DNA of 47,002 nt from Megasphaera sp. AM44-1BH (GTDB lineage: Bacteria > Bacillota > Negativicutes > Veillonellales > Megasphaeraceae): the NCBI RefSeq assembly GCF_003467125.1, contig NZ_QSFA01000019.1, forward strand, positions 1 to 47,002. Reading direction: 5' to 3'. Positions 33,166 through 41,370 of this stretch are shown here, one piece after another. Position 1 is the first letter of the stretch, and the number at the start of each line of letters is the position of its first letter. The notes beneath the pieces are model-generated. The model did no database searches and was not told the origin of the DNA. It worked only from the letters and a program-made list of their open reading frames with translations. The translations under genes and the position numbers were made by a program.

Positions 33166-36087
33166 TTAGTGGGTAAGATATTCATACAGCCTGGTTTCGA
33201 CCGGGACATCGAGCTTGAATTGGAAATTGACGACTGGCAGGGTTTTCCCGTTATTGCCAGTCATTTCTTTTTGTACCGGCCCGGCAGCGACAGACAGGTC
33301 GCCAAGATAGTAGAAATCGGTGCCTTCGCCGTCACTCTTTTTGACAAAGAGCAGTTTCCGGGTCAGAGGCGACTGGATTTTGGGCACTTCTCTTGAATCC
33401 AGCCGCACACGGGACCGGGTCATCCAGCTGAAGCGGTCGGGCGCGATGAACCGGTCTTCGTATTTGGTGCTTTCGGAAATATCGTCGCTCTTTTCGTAGG
33501 TGACGAAAATCGGGCAGGTGCGCCGTCCCGTCGTTTCAAAATCGTTGTCATCGACGATGGCATAGCCATTGAGCGTTCCTTCCCGGTTGGTCTTATAATT
33601 GAGCAGCCGCGATACGTCTTTGCGGGAGTATTTCCCATAGCGGACGAATTCGCCGGCATAGGCCTGGCCGTCGGTCTGTTTGTGGAACTGGTACATGCCA
33701 TAGTCGAGACAGTCGTTCAGATAGGTCAGGAATTCGCTGTTTTCCGTGAGGGCCTTCATCCGGGACGTCAGGACGAATTGATTTTCCCTGCGCAATACGA
33801 GGGGGATATGCCTGTATTTTTTCTGTGCTGTCTGTGTAAAGAAATGCAGGGACAGGACGTTTTCGATGCCGGCAATCGTTTTTTCCGATGTCTCGTAGCC
33901 GCAGGTATGGCTTATATACGCCCGGAGGTCGTCAATGAGAAGGGCTGGGAGGGACAACAGGTAGTGCAGGACCTGCAATTCTTCCAGTCGCTTGCCATTG
34001 GCCAGTTCCAGGCTGACCAGTTTCAGCACGGCTTCATGGTCTTCCGTGAGCGACGTAGGTGTCTTGTCGATGCTTTGGGCATAGGCGAAATAGGATTGAC
34101 TCTTTTGGACGTACAAATAAGGGTCCTTATCTCCCAGTTTTACGAAATCCATCATGAGTGGCCGCCGGCCCAGACGGTATTGCAAGTCTTTATACGATTG
34201 TTTTAATTCCTGTGCATCGGCCAATGATTTCCGGGTATTGATGGCTTCGTAAATTTTTTCTTTGACGACATCCTGGAAATGAACGGACGTAGAACCGGGC
34301 AGGAAATTCTGGGACATGGTACGCCGCACATCGTCCTTGTTGTACGTGCGGTCTCCATAGAGGGCGATGGGCAGGAGAAAATTATTTTTATAATTGCCGA
34401 TGAAGTCGAGGACCTCCAGATAGCGTTTATGAGGGAATTTGCGCAGGCCGCGGCCCAGCTGCTGGACAAAGATGATGGCCGACTGGGTGGGGCGCAGCAT
34501 GATGATCTGGTCAATAGACGGGATATCGACCCCTTCGTTGAATATATCGCGGGTCAGGATGTATTCGATATAGTCGGGTGTCGTATCCGGATTGCCTTCG
34601 AGGCGGCGGATGGCATCGTCCCGCATTTCCGGTGTGGAATCGCCGCTGAGCGCTACGGCACGGCGCCCTTGTTTTTGCAGCAAACCGGCCAGGATGCGGG
34701 CTTCCTCGACGCGGCTGCAGAAGATGAGACAGCGCAGGCGGTTTCCATCGCATCCGTAATAGGAGGAGTAATACAGGATATGACGGACCCGTTCTTCACA
34801 GGTCAGGTCCTGTATGGTGGCAGATTCATCCAGAAGCTGCCCATTCACGGAAATATCGGCAATGCCGTGATAATGGAACGGTACGAGCATGTTTTCTGCC
34901 AGCGCCTGATGGAGGCGGATTTCATAGGCGATATGATGATGAAACAGTTCGTAGATATCGAAGTCGTCGGATCGTTCCGGCGTGGCCGTCATGCCCAGCC
35001 AGAACCGGGGCTTGAAATAGCGGAATATTCGTTGGTATGAAGCCGCTCCGGCACGGTGTACTTCATCGACGACGATATAATCAAAGGAATCGGGGGAAAA
35101 TCTCGTATATACGTCGGGCTGGGAAAGCGTCTGGATCGTGCAGAAAAGGTAAGGAGCATCCCAGTCTTTCTGACTGCCGGACAAAAGGCCCGTATCTTCC
35201 CGGGCACACCAGACGTTTTCATAACTCTGGCGGGCCGCTTTGGCAATGAGTTCCCTGTGGACGATGAATAAGAAACGCCGTGGCCGGAAGATGCGCACGT
35301 CAAAGGCGGACAGATAGGTTTTGCCTGTGCCCGTTGCCGAAATGAGGAGCCCTCTGTCGGCGCCCTGGTCCCGTAATTGCTGGAGTCCCTGCAGGGCTTC
35401 TTTCTGCATGGCATTGGGATTGATGGTCTGCATACGTACCAGATGGGTATGCCTGGGCCGGTTATAGGTGTATACCTGTTCGTAGGCTTTGATCCAGTCT
35501 TCATCGACCGGGACGGCTTCCTTCCACAGCGTATCGAATTCGGAACGCATCTGCCGGATGAGGCCGCCGTCTTTGGAGGACGTGAAAAAGACGTTCCATT
35601 CCTGATTGGTCGTCAGGGCCGAAGCGGTGAGATTGCTGCTGCCCAGAATCATCGTGTAGTTTTCCTGACTCCGGTTGGGCAGATGGAATAAATAGCCTTT
35701 GGCGTGGAAGCCGTGGTCTTCCGTGACCATGCGGAGTTCGATGGAAGAGGGCGGGCACAGATAGGCCTCCAGGGTAAGCAGGTCGCGAAGGGCGTCGGGC
35801 TCGGTGAAATTCAGATACTGGGAAGCCAGGATATAGCCTTTGACCGGCCGGTCTTTATATTCCAGCAGGACATCTTTCAGGCAGGCAATCCCCGATTTCG
35901 TGATAAAGGCTACGGAGAAATAGAACTCATCGCAATAGGTCAGCTGTGTAACCAGCGTATCCAGCACTTTTGTCTTTTGTGCGCGGTTATTGGTTACAAT
36001 GCGGGGAACATACCGTGAATCCGCTTTCGTATTATAATCGATAAATCCTTCGCGCAAACAATTTTCCAGAATATTGCCTGTCGTCAT
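33166..36087 (-). CDS. PLD-nuclease / superfamily II helicase / DUF3427 protein
   Basis: 973 residues in three parts. (1) Phospholipase-D-type nuclease domain with HAK (H128-x-K130) and GSSNLTASAL...NQEWN (149-165). (2) SF2 helicase with Walker A ATGTGKTYLS (251), DEVH box (341-344), GMTATPER, and motif VI QQLGRGLRKF (about 550). (3) C-terminal DUF3427-type region ending in the ATG-distal YLTH. Such proteins are common in defence islands and are thought to attack foreign nucleic acid, but no substrate is proven. It is co-transcribed with the NUDIX gene 13 bases upstream. It converges with the VanZ-like gene with only 20 bases between. Confidence 0.85.
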   Translation of the reverse strand: MTTGNILENCLREGFIDYNTKADSRYVPRIVTNNRAQKTKVLDTLVTQLTYCDEFYFSVAFITKSGIACLKDVLLEYKDRPVKGYILASQYLNFTEPDALRDLLTLEAYLCPPSSIELRMVTEDHGFHAKGYLFHLPNRSQENYTMILGSSNLTASALTTNQEWNVFFTSSKDGGLIRQMRSEFDTLWKEAVPVDEDWIKAYEQVYTYNRPRHTHLVRMQTINPNAMQKEALQGLQQLRDQGADRGLLISATGTGKTYLSAFDVRIFRPRRFLFIVHRELIAKAARQSYENVWCAREDTGLLSGSQKDWDAPYLFCTIQTLSQPDVYTRFSPDSFDYIVVDEVHRAGAASYQRIFRYFKPRFWLGMTATPERSDDFDIYELFHHHIAYEIRLHQALAENMLVPFHYHGIADISVNGQLLDESATIQDLTCEERVRHILYYSSYYGCDGNRLRCLIFCSRVEEARILAGLLQKQGRRAVALSGDSTPEMRDDAIRRLEGNPDTTPDYIEYILTRDIFNEGVDIPSIDQIIMLRPTQSAIIFVQQLGRGLRKFPHKRYLEVLDFIGNYKNNFLLPIALYGDRTYNKDDVRRTMSQNFLPGSTSVHFQDVVKEKIYEAINTRKSLADAQELKQSYKDLQYRLGRRPLMMDFVKLGDKDPYLYVQKSQSYFAYAQSIDKTPTSLTEDHEAVLKLVSLELANGKRLEELQVLHYLLSLPALLIDDLRAYISHTCGYETSEKTIAGIENVLSLHFFTQTAQKKYRHIPLVLRRENQFVLTSRMKALTENSEFLTYLNDCLDYGMYQFHKQTDGQAYAGEFVRYGKYSRKDVSRLLNYKTNREGTLNGYAIVDDNDFETTGRRTCPIFVTYEKSDDISESTKYEDRFIAPDRFSWMTRSRVRLDSREVPKIQSPLTRKLLFVKKSDGEGTDFYYLGDLSVAAGPVQKEMTGNNGKTLPVVNFQFKLDVPVETRLYEYLTH

Positions 36088-36100
36088 CGTACAGCACCCT

Positions 36101-36511
36101 TTACTTTTTATCCGGTTCAGAAACTAATTTTTCCATGATGGGCTGATCGGCTGCCGCCCAGTCCAGTGAGGGCAGCTCCTGCGGAGAAAGCCAGCATGAT
36201 GCGATGTGTTCCTTGCGGGTAAATTCCGGTGAGGAGAGCGGACAATAGAAGGCATGCATAGTAATGGCAAAATCGGGGTATTGATGATGAACGGTCATAT
36301 ACAGGTCGCTTTCTTTGATGGTCGTATGAATGTTCATTTCTTCCCGTAATTCCCGTTCCAGTGCTGCGTGCCGTGATTCACCCGGTTCGATTTTTCCACC
36401 GGGAAATTCATATTTGAACGATACATAGGGATAGTTCCCCTTTCCCCGCTGCATGCAGAGGATTTTTCCTTTATACGTCAGAATAGCCGCTACGACTTCT
36501 AATTGTTTCAT
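36101..36511 (-). CDS. NUDIX hydrolase (MutT-like)
   Basis: 136 residues. Nudix box from G39: GKIEPGESRHAALERELREEMNI, with the REXXEE glutamates that bind Mg. Similar in size and N-terminus (MKQLEVVAAILTYKGKILCM) to MutT-type 8-oxo-dGTP/CTP pyrophosphohydrolases. ATG 36511 follows AAGGTGA at good distance. NUDIX genes are repeatedly found beside DUF3427 helicases, so the pair may act together, although simple nucleotide-pool cleaning is also possible. Confidence 0.85.
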   Translation of the reverse strand: MKQLEVVAAILTYKGKILCMQRGKGNYPYVSFKYEFPGGKIEPGESRHAALERELREEMNIHTTIKESDLYMTVHHQYPDFAITMHAFYCPLSSPEFTRKEHIASCWLSPQELPSLDWAAADQPIMEKLVSEPDKK

Positions 36512-36609
36512 CAGCTCGTCACCTTTCTCTGTCAATAAATATAGATCTATTATACTATCTCTCTTTTATGGATACCAGGACAGAAGACAACTATTTTACG
36601 CTAAGTGCG

Positions 36610-36641
36610 TCGCTTCTGTTGCCCTGCTTTTTTTCGGCGTG
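36610..36641 (+). repeat. Imperfect direct repeat, copy 2 (right edge of defence segment)
   Basis: TCGCTTCTGTTGC-CCTGC-TTTTTTTCGGCGTG, same orientation as copy 1 at 19788-19818. 27 of about 32 bases are shared, the differences all in the middle. This copy contains the -35 of the promoter for the next gene. Confidence 0.7.
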
Positions 36642-36648
36642 TTATAAT
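36619..36648 (+). promoter_or_regulatory. Promoter of the 36675 gene
   Basis: TTGCCC (36619-36624), 18-base spacer, TATAAT (36643-36648); partly made of the direct repeat. Confidence 0.55.
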
Positions 36649-36674
36649 AATGACAGAAAAAGGAGGACGACAGG

Positions 36675-37292
36675 ATGGGCTTTTTTGAAAAAATGTATAA
36701 AGAAGGTCCGCAGCGTACGCGGAGTGAAAAGTTGTATGATGATGCATTACTCATCATGAACAGTATAGAAAAACAAAACGAAAGGCTGCCAGAAGATATA
36801 CGCGGGGACGTGCTGGCAGGGGAAGCCTGTGATACTATTCCCGGTGCCAGTGGCGATTTCGGTCATGATATACATAATCCGATTCCTGTCAATGGCCCTA
36901 TTGGCGAATTTTCCTATTTATCGCGGCTGCGCATGAAATCTACAGGAGGACGCGTATTTTTTCATAAACTGCGTACGATTGGCTCTATCGATGAGTTCGA
37001 ACTGACGAACGTAAGCGGCCAGTTTGCCGACCATTTATTTCTGGATCCGTGGCACCGGGCCCAGAGCGGATGGTATCCTCATAATTATTATCTGGAACGG
37101 GAAGCCGTACAGCCCAGGGGAATCACGACGACGTGTCCTGATTTTCCGCGGGACTTGTACAAGCTGATCAAAAAGGAAGCCAAACGGTGGCTGTCTGTCG
37201 ATGTAGCGGAGAAAGAAGCACAACATATTCGCGTAGAAGAAGCGCAGGCTTCTTTGCAGCAGTTCCGGAGTAAAGAAAATCCTGATTTATAG
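36675..37292 (+). CDS. Conserved-looking hypothetical protein
   Basis: 205 residues, soluble, no signal peptide. I do not recognise the family. It has a charged helical N-terminus (about 1-45), a central part rich in aromatic and Gly residues (GEFSYLSRLR, RVFFHKLRTIGSIDEFEL, DHLFLDPWHRAQSGWYPHNY) that looks like a folded beta-rich domain, and a helical, Glu/Gln-rich tail. AAGGAGGA lies before the ATG. Followed after 18 bases by the TVP38-like gene, so probably co-transcribed with it. Confidence 0.7.
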   Translation: MGFFEKMYKEGPQRTRSEKLYDDALLIMNSIEKQNERLPEDIRGDVLAGEACDTIPGASGDFGHDIHNPIPVNGPIGEFSYLSRLRMKSTGGRVFFHKLRTIGSIDEFELTNVSGQFADHLFLDPWHRAQSGWYPHNYYLEREAVQPRGITTTCPDFPRDLYKLIKKEAKRWLSVDVAEKEAQHIRVEEAQASLQQFRSKENPDL

Positions 37293-37310
37293 GTAGAGAA
37301 GTGTATAGGT

Positions 37311-37982
37311 ATGATACGAAGTTCTTTGTTAGATAAATTGATGAAACTGGCTGTTCTTGTGATTGTTATCGTTGAACTGGCGGCAGTCCAATACTTTATC
37401 CCTGATTTCTATCAGACCTTGTTCCGTCTTACTCTGGATGGCAATGTGGAAGGGCTGACAGAATATATTTCTTCCTTTGGATATGGTGCAATCGGAATTA
37501 CCATTTTTATGATTGTGCTGACCAATATGACGGGCCTGCCATCTATTCCTTTTTTAACGGTCAATGGTGTCATATTTGGTCTCCTGCCAGGTATCGTTAT
37601 TTCCTGGATAGGGGAAGTACTGGGAAATATTCTGGGATTTGTCATCATGCGGACAGTGCTGCGGGATAAGGCCCGCAAGCTGGTAGAGCGAAGCCATCTG
37701 ACAGAAAAACTGGATAAGTACAGTACCATAAAGACCATAGCGCTCGCCCGGGCTATCCCGTATTCGCCGAATCTGGTCATTACGGCAGTGGCCTCTATGA
37801 GCCGCATCAGTTTTTCCCATCACCTGGCGGCTACTATTATAGGCAAAGTCCCTTCTGTCATTGTCGAAGTATGGCTGGGGCACGACTTATTGAAATTTGG
37901 GCAATACGGCGGCCGGATTATTATATGGGCAACGCTGATCCTGACCGTGTATTATGTATATAAGCAGTATAAGAAAAGATAG
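37311..37982 (+). CDS. TVP38/TMEM64 (DedA-superfamily) membrane protein
   Basis: 223 residues with five to six membrane helices. The VTT-domain signature is visible: TGLPSIPFLTVNGVIFGLLPG, then ISWIGEVLGNILGFVIMR, and ARAIPYSPNLVITAVASMSRISFSHH. Family members act as lipid scramblases/flippases or support envelope integrity. It lies 11 bases before the dGTPase start in one operon. Confidence 0.83.
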   Translation: MIRSSLLDKLMKLAVLVIVIVELAAVQYFIPDFYQTLFRLTLDGNVEGLTEYISSFGYGAIGITIFMIVLTNMTGLPSIPFLTVNGVIFGLLPGIVISWIGEVLGNILGFVIMRTVLRDKARKLVERSHLTEKLDKYSTIKTIALARAIPYSPNLVITAVASMSRISFSHHLAATIIGKVPSVIVEVWLGHDLLKFGQYGGRIIIWATLILTVYYVYKQYKKR

Positions 37983-37993
37983 AAGGGGTGCAG

Positions 37994-39238
37994 ATGGAAC
38001 AATCTTTTGCGTCTGTACGGATGGATCCGCATCATCCGCACTGGCAGACGGCTATTTCCCGCAGGGGGAACCTGTATCACCGGGCCGATGACTTCCGCAC
38101 GGAATTTGGCCGCGATTTTACGCGTATCATTCATTCGACGGCATATAGCAGACTGAAACATAAGACGCAGGTGTTTTTTACGACAAAGAATGATCATATC
38201 TGCACCCGCATCGAACATGTCAATCAGGTCGCTTCTGTCAGTGGAACGATCGGTCAATATCTGGGCCTGAATACGGAATTGATTCAGGCTATTGCCAATG
38301 CCCATGATCTGGGCCACTCCCCGTTCGGGCATCTGGGAGAACGGGTCCTGCGGCAGATCAGTGAAAAGGAGCTGCATGAAACATTCTGGCATGAAAAACA
38401 GGGGCTGCGTGTAGTCGATGACATTGAAACGCTGCTTGATCCGGAAGGGAAAACCTCTAATCTGCTTCTGACATACGCTGTGCGCGATGGTATCATCTGT
38501 CATTGTGGTGAGGTACATCAGACGGTCCTGCGCCCCAGGGACGAAGCGATTGACCTGGAATCCATCCAGCGTCCCAATGAATTTGAACCGTATACATGGG
38601 AAGGCTGCGTCGTCAAAATTTCTGATAAAATTGCGTATCTTGGAAGAGATATAGAGGATGCCGTCCGCCTTCATATTCTGACGGAAGACGGTCATCCGCT
38701 GCAGGAGCTTAAAGAAGAATTGAATGGACATCTCCATGCTCATCTGCTGTCGGTAAGCAATACGGCTATTATGTATCCCCTTATTACGGATTTGTGCAAA
38801 GAGAGCTCTCCCGGACGGGGACTGGTCTTGTCCCAGAACCATCTCGACCTGATGCACTGCGTCATGAAATTTAACTATCAGTATATTTATCATAATAAAA
38901 GGCTGGAAGTATATCATGCCTATGCCCGCCTGATCCTGGAATCGATTTACGGCATCTTAAAAGAGTGTTATGCCGGGGAACAGACACTGGACAATATCAG
39001 GCGCCTTCAGGATGATTATCCTACACTGGGGAAACATTTTCTGGAACGGATGCGGAAGTTTTCTGATATAGGCCGGCATATTGCCAAAAAGGATAAATTT
39101 GGAAACAGCTTTGGCAACACGGTCATTTATCACATTTCAGATTCAGAACAGGATTACCGGCGGGCCTGTATCGATTATATTGCAGGCATGACGGATACCT
39201 ATGCGGAGAAGATATTTGATGAACTGACTACTTTTTGA
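37994..39238 (+). CDS. dgt: dGTP triphosphohydrolase-like HD protein
   Basis: 414 residues. dGTPases split dGTP into deoxyguanosine and triphosphate. HD-domain residues: RIEHV (H75), HDLGHSPFGH (H104, D105, H108), and a later Asp in KISDKIAYLGRDIEDA. N-terminal FRTEFGRDFTRIIHSTAYSRLKHKTQVF is the family signature. ATG 37994 lies five bases after AGAAGGGG; GTG 37988 is inside that site and less likely. Some dGTPases lower dNTP pools against phage, but this is most likely housekeeping. Confidence 0.9.
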   Translation: MEQSFASVRMDPHHPHWQTAISRRGNLYHRADDFRTEFGRDFTRIIHSTAYSRLKHKTQVFFTTKNDHICTRIEHVNQVASVSGTIGQYLGLNTELIQAIANAHDLGHSPFGHLGERVLRQISEKELHETFWHEKQGLRVVDDIETLLDPEGKTSNLLLTYAVRDGIICHCGEVHQTVLRPRDEAIDLESIQRPNEFEPYTWEGCVVKISDKIAYLGRDIEDAVRLHILTEDGHPLQELKEELNGHLHAHLLSVSNTAIMYPLITDLCKESSPGRGLVLSQNHLDLMHCVMKFNYQYIYHNKRLEVYHAYARLILESIYGILKECYAGEQTLDNIRRLQDDYPTLGKHFLERMRKFSDIGRHIAKKDKFGNSFGNTVIYHISDSEQDYRRACIDYIAGMTDTYAEKIFDELTTF

Positions 39239-39363
39239 CGATATCTATTTTGCTTTAAATGTGATACAATAAGAATTAGCCTGCCGACGGATAGTACGGA
39301 TAATATGAGATGAAACAAAAAACGGGCAGGGAAATACCGGTTATTTTCAGGAGGATGTAATTC

Positions 39364-39594
39364 ATGAGAGAACTTCCAAAAGCGAATGAAATATGGCTGC
39401 ATTTCAAGGGTGGAAAATATCAGATCATCACCCTTGCCGAACATACGGAAACGGGAGAAAAATTCGTTATTTATAAGGCGTTATCGGGGACGATGAAAAC
39501 CTATGCCCGTCCGCTGAAAGATTTTATGAGTGAAATTGACAAGGAAAAATATCCCAAGGCAGAACAAGATTACCGTTTTGTAAAAAATGCCTGA
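39364..39594 (+). CDS. DUF1653 protein
   Basis: 76 residues. Pattern WLHFKGGKYQIITLAEHTET, FVIYKALSGTMKTYARPL, matching the small DUF1653 family (about 70 residues, function unknown, SH3-like barrel). AGGAGG precedes the ATG. The 125 bases upstream hold a CCTGCC/GGCAGG inverted repeat and no gene. Confidence 0.8.
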   Translation: MRELPKANEIWLHFKGGKYQIITLAEHTETGEKFVIYKALSGTMKTYARPLKDFMSEIDKEKYPKAEQDYRFVKNA

Positions 39595-39611
39595 GAACGG
39601 ACCATTAAACG

Positions 39612-39665
39612 CAAACAGGGCTGCCTCCCGTGAGTAGGAATACTCATGGGAGGCAGCCCCGTTTG
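39612..39665. terminator. Bidirectional terminator between DUF1653 and hsp20
   Basis: Stem of about 25 bases (39612-39636 with 39641-39665, few mismatches), loop GGAA, between convergent genes. Confidence 0.85.
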
Positions 39666-39729
39666 TGTTAAGGGATGGGGAAAGTGATGTATATGGGAAG
39701 TAATGTATAAAATAGGGGAGATGGACTAC

Positions 39730-40236
39730 TTATTTGATATCAATCCGCTGGCTGGCCTGAATGGCATCAGGATCCTGTTTGGGTAACGTGATGGTGAGGA
39801 CACCGTTTTCAAACGAAGCTTCGATGCCATCGCGCTGGATGTTACGGACGACGAACTGACGGCTGTATACCGTATTGGTACGTTCTTTACGGAGGAAATG
39901 ATGTTCTTCTTTTGCCGGAGCCTTGCTGCTCTTTTCGGCTGTATCACTGCTGGCAGAAGCAGCCTGAGCACTGGTTTCCGGAGATTTTTCTTCTGTTTCT
40001 TCCTTATGCTGTGCCCCGATAGTCAGGATGTCGTTGGCATAGGTAATGGTGATATCTTTTTTTGCCATACCTGGCAGATCGGCTGTCAGGACATACGCTT
40101 TTCCTGTATCTTCGATATCCACTTTGGGCAGTTTTACCTGCGTTTCTGCTGTGGGCTGGAACAAACCGTTGAAGAAATTATCAAATGTGCTGTCAGGAAA
40201 TGCAAAATCGGTGCTTACAGGAAATAAGTTTCTCAT
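39730..40236 (-). CDS. Hsp20/alpha-crystallin small heat-shock protein with an inserted loop
   Basis: 168 residues. The alpha-crystallin domain starts at KLPKVDIEDTGKAYVLTADL and ends with FENGVLTITLPK. Small heat-shock proteins hold unfolding proteins for later refolding. An Ala/Ser/Glu/Lys-rich low-complexity stretch of about 30 residues (about 80-110, SPETSAQAASASSDTAEK) interrupts the domain where most relatives have a short charged loop. It is expressed from a SigA promoter overlapped by a CIRCE-like operator, as expected for heat control by HrcA. Confidence 0.9.
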   Translation of the reverse strand: MRNLFPVSTDFAFPDSTFDNFFNGLFQPTAETQVKLPKVDIEDTGKAYVLTADLPGMAKKDITITYANDILTIGAQHKEETEEKSPETSAQAASASSDTAEKSSKAPAKEEHHFLRKERTNTVYSRQFVVRNIQRDGIEASFENGVLTITLPKQDPDAIQASQRIDIK

Positions 40237-40353
40237 AATATAAAACCTCTTTTCTTAGGTGAATATGTGATAGTGATGAAATGTAGACTTTTTATCTTTT
40301 AGCTCTTTTGACCTTTAAGCCTCTGGAACCTTTTCCTTTCTGTCTACGCCTAT

Positions 40354-40393
40354 AGTATACGTCTTGTTAGCCACTATGTCAAGAGAGTGCTAA
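40354..40393 (-). promoter_or_regulatory. hsp20 promoter with CIRCE-like operator
   Basis: Minus strand TTGACA (40377-40382), 17 bases, TATACT (40354-40359). A CIRCE-like element spans 40367-40393: perfect half TTAGCACTC, nine bases containing the -35, then AGTGGCTAA, the second half GAGTGCTAA with a one-base shift. HrcA binding would block the promoter until heat shock. Confidence 0.7.
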
Positions 40394-40427
40394 TAAAAAT
40401 TATTAAAAACTTTATTGCAACTATCCA

Positions 40428-40456
40428 TTGACAAGCGATGGGAGTTTTGATATACT
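40428..40456 (+). promoter_or_regulatory. infC operon promoter
   Basis: TTGACA (40428-40433), 17 bases, TATACT (40451-40456). Divergent from the hsp20 promoter about 70 bases away. It gives a leader of about 130 bases before infC. Confidence 0.8.
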
Positions 40457-40462
40457 TTCAAT

Positions 40463-40580
40463 GTTGAAAACAAAGCAGAAGCTATCCGCCTCTCACCTTA
40501 CATGACTGAAATTGTTACTAAGGTAAAATGATGTATACCCATACAGACGGATGGCGCATGCTTTCCGTTCTTTTTTTTAT
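40463..40580 (+). promoter_or_regulatory. infC leader with attenuator hairpin (L20-leader-like)
   Basis: A leader ending in a terminator-like hairpin: ACGGA (40547-40551) and GGC pair with GCT and TCCGT (40564-40568) around GCAT, followed by eight T (40571-40578). It stands directly before the infC ribosome site GGAGG (40581-40585). In Firmicutes the infC-rpmI-rplT operon is controlled by ribosomal protein L20 through premature termination in the leader. I see the attenuator; that L20 is the ligand is inferred from the family. Confidence 0.65.
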
Positions 40581-40594
40581 GGAGGTGAACGACG

Positions 40595-41110
40595 ATTAGT
40601 AAGGAATTACGTATCAACGATCAAATCAGAGCCCGCGAAGTCCGTGTGGTAAGCGACAATAATGAACAGCTGGGAGTCATGTCCCTTCGTTCTGCCCGGC
40701 AGATTGCCGAAGAACGGCACCTTGATCTGGTAGAAGTAGCGCCGAATGGCAGACCGCCTGTATGCCGTATCATGAATTATGGTAAGTATCGGTACGAACA
40801 GCAGAAACGGGAAAAAGAAGCTAAAAAGAAACAGAAGATCCTGATGCTGAAAGAAGTCAAGCTCCGTCCCAATATTGAAGATCATGACTTCTATGTCAAG
40901 ATGAAAGCTGCGCAGCGCTTCTTAGGGGAAGGCAGCAAAGTCAAAGTTACGATTATGTTCCGCGGCCGCGAAATGAGCCATCCGGAACTGGGCGAAAAAT
41001 TATTGATGCGTTTTGCTGATGAACTGAAGGACGTTGCCCATGTAGAAAAGGAACCTAAAGTAGAAGGCAGAAACATGACCATGGTCATCGCTGTCAACAA
41101 AGCGAAGTAA
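40595..41110 (+). CDS. infC: Translation initiation factor IF-3, AUU start
   Basis: 171 residues if started at ATT 40595 (SKELRINDQIRAREVRVV...), seven bases after GGAGGTG. No ATG exists at the right place: the reading from the in-frame GTG at 40646 would remove the conserved RINDQIRAREVRV start. AUU is the classical infC start codon, used because IF-3 itself rejects it, giving autorepression. N-domain, KEKEAKKKQKILMLKEVKLR linker and the C-domain (RGREMSHPELG) are complete. IF-3 binds the 30S subunit and checks start codons. Confidence 0.95.
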   Translation: MSKELRINDQIRAREVRVVSDNNEQLGVMSLRSARQIAEERHLDLVEVAPNGRPPVCRIMNYGKYRYEQQKREKEAKKKQKILMLKEVKLRPNIEDHDFYVKMKAAQRFLGEGSKVKVTIMFRGREMSHPELGEKLLMRFADELKDVAHVEKEPKVEGRNMTMVIAVNKAK

Positions 41111-41127
41111 GAGGAGGATATATAATT

Positions 41128-41325
41128 ATGCCGAAATTAAAAACCCGCCGTGCTGCGGCCAAACGTTTTACAACAACTGGTACTGGTAAATTCAAACGGA
41201 TGAAACCGTATAAGAGCCATATTCTGGAATCTAAATCCCCAAAGCGTAAACGGAATCTGAGAAAAGCAGCACTGGTTGCCAAGACAACAGTGGATGCTGT
41301 TCGTAAAATGTGCCCCTACATCTAA
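41128..41325 (+). CDS. rpmI: 50S ribosomal protein L35
   Basis: 65 residues: MPKLKTRRAAAKRFTTTGTG at the N-terminus and KSPKRKRNLRKAALVAKT after it, the full L35 signature. Seventeen bases after infC, with GAGGA before the ATG. Confidence 0.97.
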   Translation: MPKLKTRRAAAKRFTTTGTGKFKRMKPYKSHILESKSPKRKRNLRKAALVAKTTVDAVRKMCPYI

Positions 41326-41370
41326 GGGAATACTGACGTAGTTAACATATAGATTTGGAGGAAATGAATC

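Noticed and set aside
19788..36641. Mobile element with integrase or transposase
   Set aside because: No recombinase, transposase or terminal inverted repeats are visible; only a direct repeat supports mobility, so I report a segment, not an element.
37952..38917. 321-codon minus-strand frame opposite the dGTPase gene
   Set aside because: The plus strand encodes a complete HD-family protein with all active-site residues; the opposite frame has no start signal or family features.
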